A stretch of DNA of 34,582 bases from a virus: positions 1-34,582 of the IMG/VR virus record IMGVR_UViG_3300020478_000028. The stretch is one strand, 5' to 3'. Made by a program: the position numbers and the translations under genes. Below, one piece after another: positions 13,108 through 21,900 of the stretch; the first letter of the stretch is position 1, and each line of letters opens with the position of its first letter. The notes below the pieces were generated by a model, which searched no databases, was not told the DNA's origin, and saw only the letters and a program-made list of their open reading frames with translations.

Positions 13108-13237
13108 TAATACGTAAGTCCTAAAAAATTATGTGGTAATTTGTCTGATTAGGAACTGTGGTGTAGCAGGTATATTACACGACAAGGAAGGTATAGTTGA
13201 GAACTACACCACCGTTCACTATGTCCTACTTTAACAG
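13108..13237 (+). other. Cluster of hairpins in the late-block leader
   Basis: A TCCTAA/TTAGGA stem encloses a perfect AAATTA-TGTGG-TAATTT hairpin. A 13-pair stem with one mismatch (13153-13166 with 13204-13217, core GTGGTGTAG) around a 37-base loop follows, and then a CTTTA-ACAG-TAAAG hairpin just before AGAGGAG. No start codon follows that ribosome-like site. The strand is set only by the promoter-like element upstream. It could be a structured leader or a small RNA; it does not fold as a tRNA. Confidence 0.4.
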
Positions 13238-13472
13238 TAAAGAGGAGTAAACACAAGCATTTTAAAAGTTCTTTTATAATGTGTAGTGTTTATGTGTTAA
13301 AAGTCTTTTCGTGCATTAGCGGACATATGCGTGTAATTTTTTGAAATTTTAATAAATTGTAATCCTTGGGTACTAGCCTTGTGGTAATCCCAGTCCTTAT
13401 CCTTGATAAGTAGCTAGCTTTTAGCCGTCCGATAGCTCCTTTACCTGTAAATACCTTATTAAAAGTTATTTG

Positions 13473-13478
13473 TATAAT
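13473..13478 (+). promoter_or_regulatory. Possible -10 box (TATAAT) of the 13502 gene
   Basis: TATAAT ends 23 bases before the ATG. The -35 region 17 bases upstream is poor. If used, the message would have a leader of about 15-20 bases with no clear ribosome site. Confidence 0.4.
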
Positions 13479-13501
13479 CACTATAACAGTAAGATATATA
13501 T

Positions 13502-13981
13502 ATGCAAGAATTAGGAAGGTTGCTTTTAAAGAGATGGTATGAGGATATCGTTGATTCAGATGGTAACTTGGTATATGTAGTAAGACCTACAAATGAAGAA
13601 GAGAAAGAGAAAGGTTCTGATTTCTTTGTAGTGTCTAATAAATTAGAATCTAAGTATCTTAAAATAAAAACAGATAAAGAGATTAAAGAAACTAACCTAC
13701 TTTCCTTAGAACTATATAAGGAGGGGGACAAACTAGAGATAGGGGAGGCTATGCAAACATTCCCAGATTACTTTTTCTACTGGGTTTACCCAACCGCAGA
13801 GCTCCTTTACTGGAATCCTACTGAGCTAAACCCCTACCTAATAAAACAGATACAAGAAATAAAAAATTTTTTTTCACGCACTATAAAGTTAGAGAAGAGC
13901 GAGTTGCTCGAAACAGGGCTGATACGCTCGCATATGGTAAGTCATAATCTATTAGATGATATCTTAGACAAAGTCAACTAA
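13502..13981 (+). CDS. Unknown protein, 159 residues
   Basis: It is the first gene of the late plus-strand block. The product begins with a basic helix (LGRLLLKRWYEDIV), has a beta segment (NLVYVVRP) and a charged middle, then an aromatic-rich part (FPDYFFYWVYPTAELLYWNP). The last 50 residues are helical, with E-K-S-E-L-L-E-T-G. The ribosome site at the ATG is weak. No family is recognised. Being upstream of an SNase and the terminase it may belong to DNA processing or packaging, but this is only context. Confidence 0.6.
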   Translation: MQELGRLLLKRWYEDIVDSDGNLVYVVRPTNEEEKEKGSDFFVVSNKLESKYLKIKTDKEIKETNLLSLELYKEGDKLEIGEAMQTFPDYFFYWVYPTAELLYWNPTELNPYLIKQIQEIKNFFSRTIKLEKSELLETGLIRSHMVSHNLLDDILDKVN

Positions 13982-13992
13982 GCTATCATTAT

Positions 13993-14169
13993 ATGAGTAA
14001 AATTATTGCAGTTTGCAAAAGCTGTAATGTAGCAATGCAGATTACTAGAACATTTAAGAAATGTACTAATCTAGGATGCTTAGAATATAATAAAAGAATT
14101 AGGAGGAGAATTGCCAGTAAGCAAATACGGAAAGAAAAAGAGATACAGCTCAAAAAGAAAAAAGACTAA
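13993..14169 (+). CDS. Basic zinc-finger micro-protein, 58 residues
   Basis: It has an N-terminal Cys set, C8-x2-C11 and later C24 and C29, consistent with one zinc knuckle, followed by a tail that is almost all Lys, Arg and Glu. A small zinc finger with a basic helix suggests nucleic acid binding. The frame fits between the 13502 gene and the SNase gene and contains a second, overlapping micro-ORF. The ribosome site is not obvious. Confidence 0.5.
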   Translation: MSKIIAVCKSCNVAMQITRTFKKCTNLGCLEYNKRIRRRIASKQIRKEKEIQLKKKKD

Positions 14170-14176
14170 GAAGTAA
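14111..14176 (+). CDS. Possible 21-residue very basic peptide
   Basis: A strong AGGAGG lies 4 bases before the TTG at 14111. The peptide would begin M-P-V-S-K-Y-G-K-K-K-R and consist mostly of Lys, Arg and Ser, a style seen in tiny phage basic proteins. It lies inside the zinc-finger gene in another frame and ends just before the SNase start. The ribosome site is the main support. Confidence 0.35.
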   Translation: MPVSKYGKKKRYSSKRKKTKK

Positions 14177-14178
14177 TA

Positions 14179-14526
14179 ATGAAATATTATTATGCAGTGG
14201 ATGTGCTTAAAGTAGTTGATGGAGATACAGTAGATGTCAGAATTGATTTGGGTTTTGATGTGTGGCATAAATGCCGTGTACGACTTATGGGTATCAATGC
14301 TCCTGAATCACGAACAAGAGATAAAGAGGAGAAGAAACGAGGGCTTGCTGCGAAAGAGTGGTTATCTAAAGAAATCTATGATGCAGTAGACCCAATAGAA
14401 TTAAAATCTCACGGAAAAGGTAAATTTGGAAGAATACTTGGTGAGTTATTTATAAACAATATTAATATAAACGAATTAATGGTAAACAGTGGACACGCTG
14501 TTAAATACGATGGAGGTAAAAGATAA
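14179..14526 (+). CDS. Staphylococcal-nuclease-like (SNase) nuclease
   Basis: The 115-residue protein is a compact SNase domain. V-V-D-G-D-T supplies the calcium-binding Asp pair (D14, D16), VRLMGINAPESR supplies catalytic Arg35 and Glu43, and K-F-G-R-I-L-G-E supplies the second catalytic Arg (R85). All catalytic residues are present, so it should cut DNA or RNA in a calcium-dependent way. There is no signal peptide, so it acts in the cytoplasm or is packaged. It sits between micro-proteins and the terminase and could degrade host DNA or trim phage DNA. The next gene starts within its stop. Confidence 0.9.
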   Translation: MKYYYAVDVLKVVDGDTVDVRIDLGFDVWHKCRVRLMGINAPESRTRDKEEKKRGLAAKEWLSKEIYDAVDPIELKSHGKGKFGRILGELFINNININELMVNSGHAVKYDGGKR

Positions 14527-14726
14527 TGCCAGGAAAGATAAAAAGTAAACCAAATATATTCTCAACACCTAAGAATTTAAAATCTTGGGCAATAGATTTA
14601 ACAGAGGCATGTGGTTCTGAGCTAATTAATAAGAAACATAATGTATCTAAGATAGATGCATTAATTGAGAAGTTTGTTTTTGATTACAATGAAAATATGA
14701 AACTCGTAGCAGGGGAAGAAGAGTGA
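14526..14726 (+). CDS. Unknown small helical protein, 66 residues
   Basis: The start overlaps the SNase stop (ATAATG). The basic N-terminal 20 residues (MPGKIKSKPNIF) are followed by two predicted helices and an acidic G-E-E-E end, which gives the ribosome site for the next gene. No motif is recognised. The gene lies between the nuclease and the terminase, the usual place for a small terminase or its helper, but it lacks a visible HTH. Confidence 0.55.
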   Translation: MPGKIKSKPNIFSTPKNLKSWAIDLTEACGSELINKKHNVSKIDALIEKFVFDYNENMKLVAGEEE

Positions 14727-14830
14727 GTCACCCAGTTCCAGGACAAACTTATTATTGTGAGGATTGTCAGGAACTATTAGAAGATGGACCTCATAGATGT
14801 ATACATGTAACAGGAAATATTTATGCCTAA
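14723..14830 (+). CDS. Zinc-knuckle micro-protein, 35 residues
   Basis: A GTG start overlaps the upstream stop (GTGA), with AGGGGAAG ahead, and the stop overlaps the terminase start by eight bases. The product has C12-x2-C15 and a later C26-x-H28, enough to hold one zinc ion. Tight overlaps on both sides are the main evidence that it is translated. Its function is unknown. Confidence 0.5.
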   Translation: MSHPVPGQTYYCEDCQELLEDGPHRCIHVTGNIYA

Positions 14831-16736
14831 TTTAGTTTGTGTATCCCCAGAATGTGATAACTCTTTACCTAAAGGTAAAAGAAAATATTGTTCAGATACT
14901 TGTAAATGGAGAGAACAAAAAAGAGTTCATAGAGGTGTTAAGAATAACCGTGAATATAAACCTGAAGAAAAGAAAATAAATCAATCAAAAGTAGCTACTA
15001 CTAGAAGGGGTGCCTTATATGATAAGTTTGTTGAAGAAGGTTATGCATTAGATTTAATTAATGGAACTATGAAGCGTAAACAGATAGCTAATTTACTCGG
15101 ATGTACACCAGCACATATTTCTAGATTACTAGGTGCTTATCAAGAAGATATAGAACAAGCAGCAGCAACAAAAAGCTGGAAGAAGTCAGAAGCAACTTTA
15201 CAAGCAGAAAAAGATTTTCAAAATTTTAGAGATATGTATTTTCAAACAGAAAAAGGAGAATTGTTTGAAACAGCAGATTTCCATAAGGCTTGGATAGATT
15301 CAATTATTAAAGCTATAGAGACAGGTGGACAACAAATGATTCTATCTCCACCTAGGCATGGAAAGACAGAATTACTTATACACTTTGTAGTTTGGCTTAT
15401 ATGTACAAATCCTAATATCAGAATTATGTGGGTAGGTGGTAATGAAGACATAGCTAAGAACTCTGTATCATCAATTATGGATACATTAGATAATAATGAA
15501 AAATTAAAAGAGGCTTATTGTGGACCAGGGGGAAGTTTTAAACCAGCAAACAGAACAGGCAAGTCTTGGTCTCAAAATCAATTCTCTGTAGCTACTAGAA
15601 CTATACCTGGTATTAAATCTCCAACAATGATAGGAATAGGAAGGGGTGGAAAGATTCTATCAAGAGACTGCGATGTAATTATTGCAGATGACATTGAAGA
15701 CCACAGCTCTACAATGCAACCTAAATCAAGAGAAAATACTAAACAATGGTGGACTACTACATTAGGTTCTAGAAAAGAAGAACACACAGCTATGGTTATT
15801 ATTGGCTCTAGACAGCACCCTGAAGATTTATATGCATCTCTTTTGAATAACAATGCATGGGAAACAATAGTTGAAGAAGCACATGATAGTATGTGTACTA
15901 TACCAGAGTTTGAAGAAGAGGAACATACTGATTGTATGTTATGGGGTAGCTTTAGAACTTTTAAATGGTTAATGAATAGAAAGAATGATGCATTAACTAC
16001 AGGAGGTTTAAAGAACTTTGAAATGGTATATCTAAATAAAGCTATAGCAGAAGGACTTAATATATTTAATCCAGAAGTTATAGAAAAATGTTATGATACT
16101 TCTGTTCCTTTAGGATATATACCTAAAGGAAGTTACCTGGTTGCTGGATTAGACCCTGCAGCAACAGGTTATCAAGCAGGGTTCTTATGGGCAGTAGAAA
16201 CTGAAGGTAATAAACCTAAATTAACAATGGTTGATTTAGAAAACCACCAAGGTGGTGGTCTAGATGAAGCATTAGAATTAATTAAGAAATGGTATGATAA
16301 ATATAATTGTTATCACTGGGTTATAGAAGAGAATGGATTCCAGAAAGCAATCAGACAAGATGATAGAATCAAAAAATTTGCAGCATCACAGGGAATAAAA
16401 CTAGAAGGACACGAAACACATAAAAATAAGTGGGACGAAAAATTTGGTGTAACTTCATTAGCACCTATGTTTCAAGAAGAAATAATAACATTACCATTTG
16501 GAAATGATGAAGGAATATCTAAATCAATATTATACACAAAGCAACTGACATATTTTGCTTCTAAAGGACAGGCTAATAGTAGAGCTGTTGCATCAGATAT
16601 TGTAATGGCTTCTTGGTTTCCAATGAAAACTGTTAGGACACTTACAAGATTAACATATGCTGATTTGTCCTATGATTACTCACCAAGTTACAATAAATAT
16701 GATACTATGGATTGGAACGAGTTACCTTGGAGTTAA
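14823..16736 (+). CDS. terL: Terminase large subunit with N-terminal zinc finger and HTH
   Basis: The 637-residue protein starts with a Cys4 finger (C6, C11, C23, C27). A helix-turn-helix follows at about 82-107 (M-K-R-K-Q-I-A-N-L-L-G then T-P-A-H-I-S-R-L-L). The ATPase domain has Walker A SPPRHGKTELL at about 174 and Walker B V-I-I-A-D-D-I-E-D at about 285. The nuclease domain has A-G-L-D-P-A-A-T at about 440, I-E-E-N near 500 and S-D-I-V-M-A near 591. It packages DNA into the prohead and cuts it to length. The extra finger and HTH look like a small-terminase-type DNA-recognition part fused to the motor, and no separate small subunit is recognised in the window. AGGAAA precedes the ATG. The portal gene follows directly. 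Confidence 0.93.
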   Translation: MPNLVCVSPECDNSLPKGKRKYCSDTCKWREQKRVHRGVKNNREYKPEEKKINQSKVATTRRGALYDKFVEEGYALDLINGTMKRKQIANLLGCTPAHISRLLGAYQEDIEQAAATKSWKKSEATLQAEKDFQNFRDMYFQTEKGELFETADFHKAWIDSIIKAIETGGQQMILSPPRHGKTELLIHFVVWLICTNPNIRIMWVGGNEDIAKNSVSSIMDTLDNNEKLKEAYCGPGGSFKPANRTGKSWSQNQFSVATRTIPGIKSPTMIGIGRGGKILSRDCDVIIADDIEDHSSTMQPKSRENTKQWWTTTLGSRKEEHTAMVIIGSRQHPEDLYASLLNNNAWETIVEEAHDSMCTIPEFEEEEHTDCMLWGSFRTFKWLMNRKNDALTTGGLKNFEMVYLNKAIAEGLNIFNPEVIEKCYDTSVPLGYIPKGSYLVAGLDPAATGYQAGFLWAVETEGNKPKLTMVDLENHQGGGLDEALELIKKWYDKYNCYHWVIEENGFQKAIRQDDRIKKFAASQGIKLEGHETHKNKWDEKFGVTSLAPMFQEEIITLPFGNDEGISKSILYTKQLTYFASKGQANSRAVASDIVMASWFPMKTVRTLTRLTYADLSYDYSPSYNKYDTMDWNELPWS

Positions 16737-16740
16737 ATAA

Positions 16741-18474
16741 GTGAAACCAGACCAGATATTAGACAGAGCTGTATATCTAAGAAATATGCATAAAGATGCT
16801 TTACCTGATAGATATAGATTTAAAAGTATTCTAAATGGTGGAGAAGATGGAATAGCACAATTACTTGGAACTAATAGTGCAGACAGTGGAAATTTACCTG
16901 CACCTAACTTAATGTTATCTGCATTAGATAGATTAGCTCAAAAGATTGGAAAGACACCTACATTAGATGTCCAGATAACTAATGCAAGAGATAGTAGTCG
17001 TAATAAAGTTAAAAAGGAAAAATTAGAAAGAATCATTACTTCATATGACCATATGCAAAAACTTGAGTTGCAACTCCCTCAAGTTGCTAGATGGCTACCA
17101 GGTTATGGATTTTGTGTATGGGTAATAACCTCTAAGAAAGATAGCAATGGAAATATATATCCATGTGCAGAATTAAGAAACCCTTATGATTGTTATCCTG
17201 GTTACCACGGTAATATGCAGGACCCACAAGAACTTGCTATCGTAACAAACATTCCTGTTAAAGAATTAATGAAAATGTATCCTGAATTAAAGTCATGGTA
17301 TAACTCTAGTGATAAAGATAAGAAGAGAGAGAATCAACCAGCAGCTTTATATGGACTAGGTAATAATGAAGCTAGCTGGGGTAATTCAAGTGATGATGGA
17401 GATGTCATTGTTGAATATATGAATCCTGAAGGAACTTATGTAGTTCATCCAGCTTCAAAGAAAATTGTAGATTTTATTCCTAATGTTCTTAAATCAGGAC
17501 CAGCATTTGTTGTTGCTAAAAGATTTAGCTTCGATAAATTACAAGGTCAGTTTGACCAAGTTATAGGTTTAATGGCAGCTATGGCAAAGATAAATATCTT
17601 ATCAGTTATAGCTATGGAAGATGCGGTTTTTACAGAAACAAATATAATTGGAGAAATAGAATCAGGAAAATATAGAAAAGGAAGACATTCTGTAAACTAT
17701 TTAGCTCCTGGTTCTCAAGTAGTTAAACCAGTAACTAATTTACCTTATCAATTATTTGAATCTGTAGGAAGACTCGAAAGACAATTAAGAGTAGTAGCAG
17801 GTTATCCAGTTCAGGATGATGCAATATCTCCCAATTCATTTGTAACAGGCAGAGGTTTGGAAGAACTAGAATCTGGCGTAGGTCAGATGGTATCGGAATA
17901 TCATACTATTTTAGAGTATGCCTTACAAGATGTTGACGCAAAGCGTCTTGAACTGGATGAAATTTTATTAGGTAATAAACGTAAACCTATGACTGGTACA
18001 TACAAAGGAGCATCCTTTGCAGAGTTCTATACTCCAGATAGAGATATTGATAGTAACTATATGACTAAAAGAAAATATGGTGCTATGGCTTCTTTTGATG
18101 CACCAAACAAAATAATTACAGGGTTGCAGTTACTTCAAGCAGGAATCATTGATAAAGAAACAATGCAACAAGAAATGGATGGACTAGAAAACATTGTTCA
18201 AATTAATGAAAGAATAACTAAACAAAAAACAGAGGAAATTTTATTTCAAATGTTATTACAACAATCCCAACAAGGAGATACTAAAGCAATGATGGCTGTT
18301 GTTGAGATATATAATAATCCAAAAAGTATTGGAGACATATTAGAGAAATTCTTTTCAGCAGCAGGAGAAGAACCTTCTCCAGAAGAACAAGCAATGATGC
18401 AACAAGCTGAATTAGCACAAGCAGCACAACAAGGTGGTCCACCAAATCTACAAGCATTGCTTGGTGGTGCATAA
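16741..18474 (+). CDS. Portal protein
   Basis: It lies directly after the terminase, with a GTG start five bases past its stop. The 577-residue size fits portals of this class. Recognisable features are the N-terminal R-Y-R-F region, P-A-P-N-L-M-L-S-A-L-D-R-L, the core V-E-Y-M-N-P-E-G strand, the long helix near 290-330 and the A-G-Y-P-V-Q-D-D segment near 355. A C-terminal part rich in Gln, Ala and Met forms the barrel and closes with a Gly-rich tail. The portal ring forms the DNA channel at one capsid vertex and binds the terminase. Identity rests on position, size and overall pattern. Confidence 0.85.
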   Translation: MKPDQILDRAVYLRNMHKDALPDRYRFKSILNGGEDGIAQLLGTNSADSGNLPAPNLMLSALDRLAQKIGKTPTLDVQITNARDSSRNKVKKEKLERIITSYDHMQKLELQLPQVARWLPGYGFCVWVITSKKDSNGNIYPCAELRNPYDCYPGYHGNMQDPQELAIVTNIPVKELMKMYPELKSWYNSSDKDKKRENQPAALYGLGNNEASWGNSSDDGDVIVEYMNPEGTYVVHPASKKIVDFIPNVLKSGPAFVVAKRFSFDKLQGQFDQVIGLMAAMAKINILSVIAMEDAVFTETNIIGEIESGKYRKGRHSVNYLAPGSQVVKPVTNLPYQLFESVGRLERQLRVVAGYPVQDDAISPNSFVTGRGLEELESGVGQMVSEYHTILEYALQDVDAKRLELDEILLGNKRKPMTGTYKGASFAEFYTPDRDIDSNYMTKRKYGAMASFDAPNKIITGLQLLQAGIIDKETMQQEMDGLENIVQINERITKQKTEEILFQMLLQQSQQGDTKAMMAVVEIYNNPKSIGDILEKFFSAAGEEPSPEEQAMMQQAELAQAAQQGGPPNLQALLGGA

Positions 18475-18653
18475 TGTTTGATGGCACAGAATTTGAATTT
18501 GCTGAAATAATAGCAAGAAACTTTCCTGAATATAATCCACCTATTGATTATATTGAGGAAACAATAGTTAATCATGTAACAATAGCTTATATACCTGGTG
18601 TAGGTAGATTAGATATGATTATTATTCCAGAAGGAGATGTATTTTATGGGTAG
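18474..18653 (+). CDS. Small unknown protein, 59 residues
   Basis: The ATG overlaps the portal stop (TAATG), and the end overlaps the next gene by eight bases. The product is acidic at the start, with a Pro-containing middle (YNPPIDYIEE) and a beta-like end (LDMIIIPEGDVF). It looks like a genuine small protein missed by length cut-offs. No family is recognised. Next to the portal it may be a virion or assembly factor. Confidence 0.65.
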   Translation: MFDGTEFEFAEIIARNFPEYNPPIDYIEETIVNHVTIAYIPGVGRLDMIIIPEGDVFYG

Positions 18654-18966
18654 AGGAGTTAAAGGTAAATATAAAGCAGAAAACTTTAAAGGAGAAGCTA
18701 AGGAATTAAAAACTCTTGAAGATTCCGCACCTATGGCAGGTGTAGCACCAAATATATCAGAAAATGAAATTGTACCACAGGGTGCAAGACCTAATCCAGG
18801 AGCTATACAAGATGCTACAAGATTTACAGAGAGACCTTTTGAATCACAAGATACACTATATCAGGAATCTATGATGACAGGAATGGACCCTGATATGATT
18901 TTAATGGGTATGTATAGGATATTACCGAGTAAAGAAATAGCAGCTTTAATGAGACATAATCGTTAG
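18646..18966 (+). CDS. Unknown protein following the portal, 106 residues
   Basis: I start it at the ATG at 18646 because AAGGAG lies nine bases ahead; the earlier in-frame ATG at 18637 sits directly against that ribosome site. The product has a Gly/Lys-rich N-terminus, a Pro-rich middle with E-R-P-F-E-S and repeated Met and Pro (MMTGMDPDMILMGMY), and a basic end. Small Pro- and Met-rich proteins of this kind often follow the portal in actinobacteriophages; I recall this only as a pattern. A virion role is likely. Confidence 0.6.
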   Translation: MGRGVKGKYKAENFKGEAKELKTLEDSAPMAGVAPNISENEIVPQGARPNPGAIQDATRFTERPFESQDTLYQESMMTGMDPDMILMGMYRILPSKEIAALMRHNR

Positions 18967-18974
18967 GAGGTCTA

Positions 18975-21900
18975 ATGTCAGAAATTAGATGGTGGTGGCA
19001 ACCTACGTGGTCTGAAGAGCTAGAAGAAGAAACTCAAAATGAAAGATTCTTGCAAGCTACTCAATTTGTAGATGCCTTAGAGTCTAATCCAAATATAGCA
19101 AGTAACTTAAAAGGTTTAATAGAAGAAAATTTTTATTTACCAAGAGATATATTAATTGGTTCTGCATTAATGGGATTAACTTCTGATTCCCCAGAATTAG
19201 CTCCATTAGTAGAGAGATGGTTAGATGTTGAAAAGACTTGGTGGGATAGAACTAAAGGTGCTATGAAAGGAGCTGTTAGGGGAGCATTTGTAGCATTTGA
19301 TTCTATACAAGATGAGCTAGTTAAGAAACCTATATTATCTACACAAAAATATTTAAATGATAGAAAACATCAAGATGGTCAAGGCTTAGTAACAGCAATG
19401 ACACAATTATTATTTGACAAAGAAGCACAATCAGAATGGCAAAAGACTAGACAACATCTGGGTCCTTCTGTAGGTAGGGAAGCAATTAAAAAAGCTCTAG
19501 CTGGTGAGAAGGTAAACTTAGGTGAAGGATTCTTTGGAAATTCAACATTAGCAGAGAATACAGATATTTATAAAGAAATGGTTGGTAGAGGTGCTGACCC
19601 AGAAGAAGTAAAGAAAATAGTTCAATCATACTATGGAGAAGATATAACTAATTCTGAACAAGCAAGGGATGAGAGTCTTACTATTAAATCTAAACATGGA
19701 ACAGTTAAACTTACTCCAGCAGCTCAGCTTTTTGCTAATATATTAGAACCTGGAAGCAAATCATATAATATATCAACAGGTATTGTTGATGGATTGTTTA
19801 CACTTGTTGCTGACCCAACAATACTTATTGGTGGATATTTATCTAAAGCTGGGAAAGTTACTAGGTCATTAAGCCAAGGCGAAGTTTTAAAAGGTGCTGG
19901 AATTGTTAATAAAGCTGTAAGAAAAACAGTTCATGTTCCTTCTGCAGTTGAATATGTAACAAGAAATCCAGGTGGTAGAAAAATTGTAGAGCAATTAGTT
20001 AAAGCAGAAGACTATGGAACTGTAGGTAGATTATTAGGTAAACGAGGTAGTAGTGGTGCTGACGCTATATTACATAAGAATTTAAAACTAGCAAAAACAA
20101 CTAGAGAAGTAGAAGACTTATTAGTAGCCGCTATTGAAGGTGGAGAGATTACTAAAAAATTAAATCCTACATCTTTAATGTTTAGAGGAAAAGTATCTTC
20201 TAAATTAGGAAGTGTTTTAGGTGGAGAATTAGGAGAAGCTATAGGTCTGTCTGGAGTAATCAGAAGAAATATGAATGATACTGCTTTAGGTAGAATCTTT
20301 GAAACATTTCCTGCACCTAAATTACAAGTTAATGATTTTAATCAATCTTTCTTTGACTTACAAGATTGGATGAGATTTGCAAGAGTAGATGATGTAGTAG
20401 CAGAAAAAGCCTTAGATGATTTAGCAGAGTTAGCTCTTTCTCAAAAAGGTGCTTCTTCTACAACTAAAGCTCAAGCTGTTAGGAACATGAATGAAATATT
20501 AAATATCTGGGATGATGTTCAAAGACATATTGCACAAAAGTTTGAGAACATAGGATTACCTCCTCAGTTAATGAAGGGAGTAAAAAATTGGATGGCTAGT
20601 ATAGATGAGACTCGTATGTATTTTACAAATACATTAGGAGAGCTTGAATATTTTCCTGGAAGTAAAATAGAAGATTTACCATTTATGACATTCTTTGCTG
20701 AACAATTAACAGATGATGAGGCTATGGGTCTTGTAGCAAGAGTATTAACTAGATACAGAAAATCTAACAAAATAGATACAGATGAATTAGATGCAATACT
20801 TGAAGATATAAAAAGTATATCTAATAATGCTACTACACCAGAAGATAGAGCATTAGTAGAGTATGTAACTGGTGGCTATTACGAAGGTGTAGAACAAGCT
20901 GGATTAAATATAGCAGAGGAAATAGGTATAAAAACAAGTGGTGCAGTTCCTTATGGTTATAGAGGTAAGGGTGGAACAATAGATGCACAAAGAATGAGGG
21001 AACTAGGACTAGATGATTTATCAGAAACAGAAAAAGCTAGACAATTAAAAAATCTTTCTAACGCTAGGCAGGATGCTTTATCAGAAATAGGCATGGAAGT
21101 AGCAAAACTTCCTAGAAAATTAAGAAGTAAAATGCAGAGAAATATGGAATCATTAGATGGTTTAGAGGTTTCTACACGAAATTTAACTGATAAAATTCAA
21201 GGCTTAAAAGTACAGATAGATGAAATAGCTAAACAATTTAAATCTTCACCAGAAAATATAAAAAAATATAAACAAGAATTTCCTGAATCAACAACTAAAG
21301 AAGCAAAAGAAGCTATAGCTGAACAATTAGAAGATGCTCTTAGACCAATTAAAGATGAGCTATCAACTTCTATTAAAGATAGAACAAGAGTTGACTCTGA
21401 GATAAGTAGATTAACTAATGAGATTCAAGATACTGTTCCTTCTTATAAAGGTTTATCAGAAGTAGAAAAGAAAAATTTATATGATGAAAAATTTTGGGAA
21501 CAAGATTTTGCAACAATGAAACTTGATAAACAAGAAATAAGTAGAGTATCAAGATATAACTTAGATAATGCAGATATGACAATAATATTTACTGGTGCTG
21601 CTAAAGGCGGTCAAGGTATGAAACAAGTTATTAATTACTTAGAAAAAGGAACTCATGTTATAGAAGAAGGTATAAAAGGATTAAAACCAGGTGTATATCA
21701 AGGACATAAACCATATGCAGTTGTAGATTTATCAGCAGGTTTTACAAAACAACAAGCAGAAGAAATACAAAGATTTGCTGAATTAAATAATATTAAAAGT
21801 ATTAATATTTCTGGACCTAGTGATTTCACAATAGCAGAAGAAGCATTGATGAAAACAGCAATGGAAGATATATTCTTTGTACAAAAACAATTTGATTCAC

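Larger units (their letters stand above)
12839..13501. other. Long gene-free control region before the late block
   Basis: No credible gene lies here. Short frames at 12891-13088 (plus) and 13290-13481 (minus) lack ribosome sites and look like chance. Visible are a second copy of the AGCTGTTG-led repeat (12873-12897) and a second copy of TATGCATAGGGGC (12904-12916; the other is at 12263-12275). There is alternating TGTGTG and TATGCG-rich sequence at 12890-13080, a late-promoter-like element (13005-13043), and a cluster of hairpins at 13110-13237. A TATAAT at 13274-13279 and a CTTATC/GATAAG hairpin (13399-13413) follow. Confidence 0.5.

Noticed and set aside
13153-13217. tRNA-like fold with GTGTAGC-AGGTATATTACAC
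   Set aside because: The apparent D-arm is an alternative to a longer 13-pair hairpin, and no anticodon or T arm can be placed.
13290-13481. Minus-strand ORF of 63 codons
   Set aside because: No ribosome site, no protein-like pattern, and it lies across promoter-like sequence.
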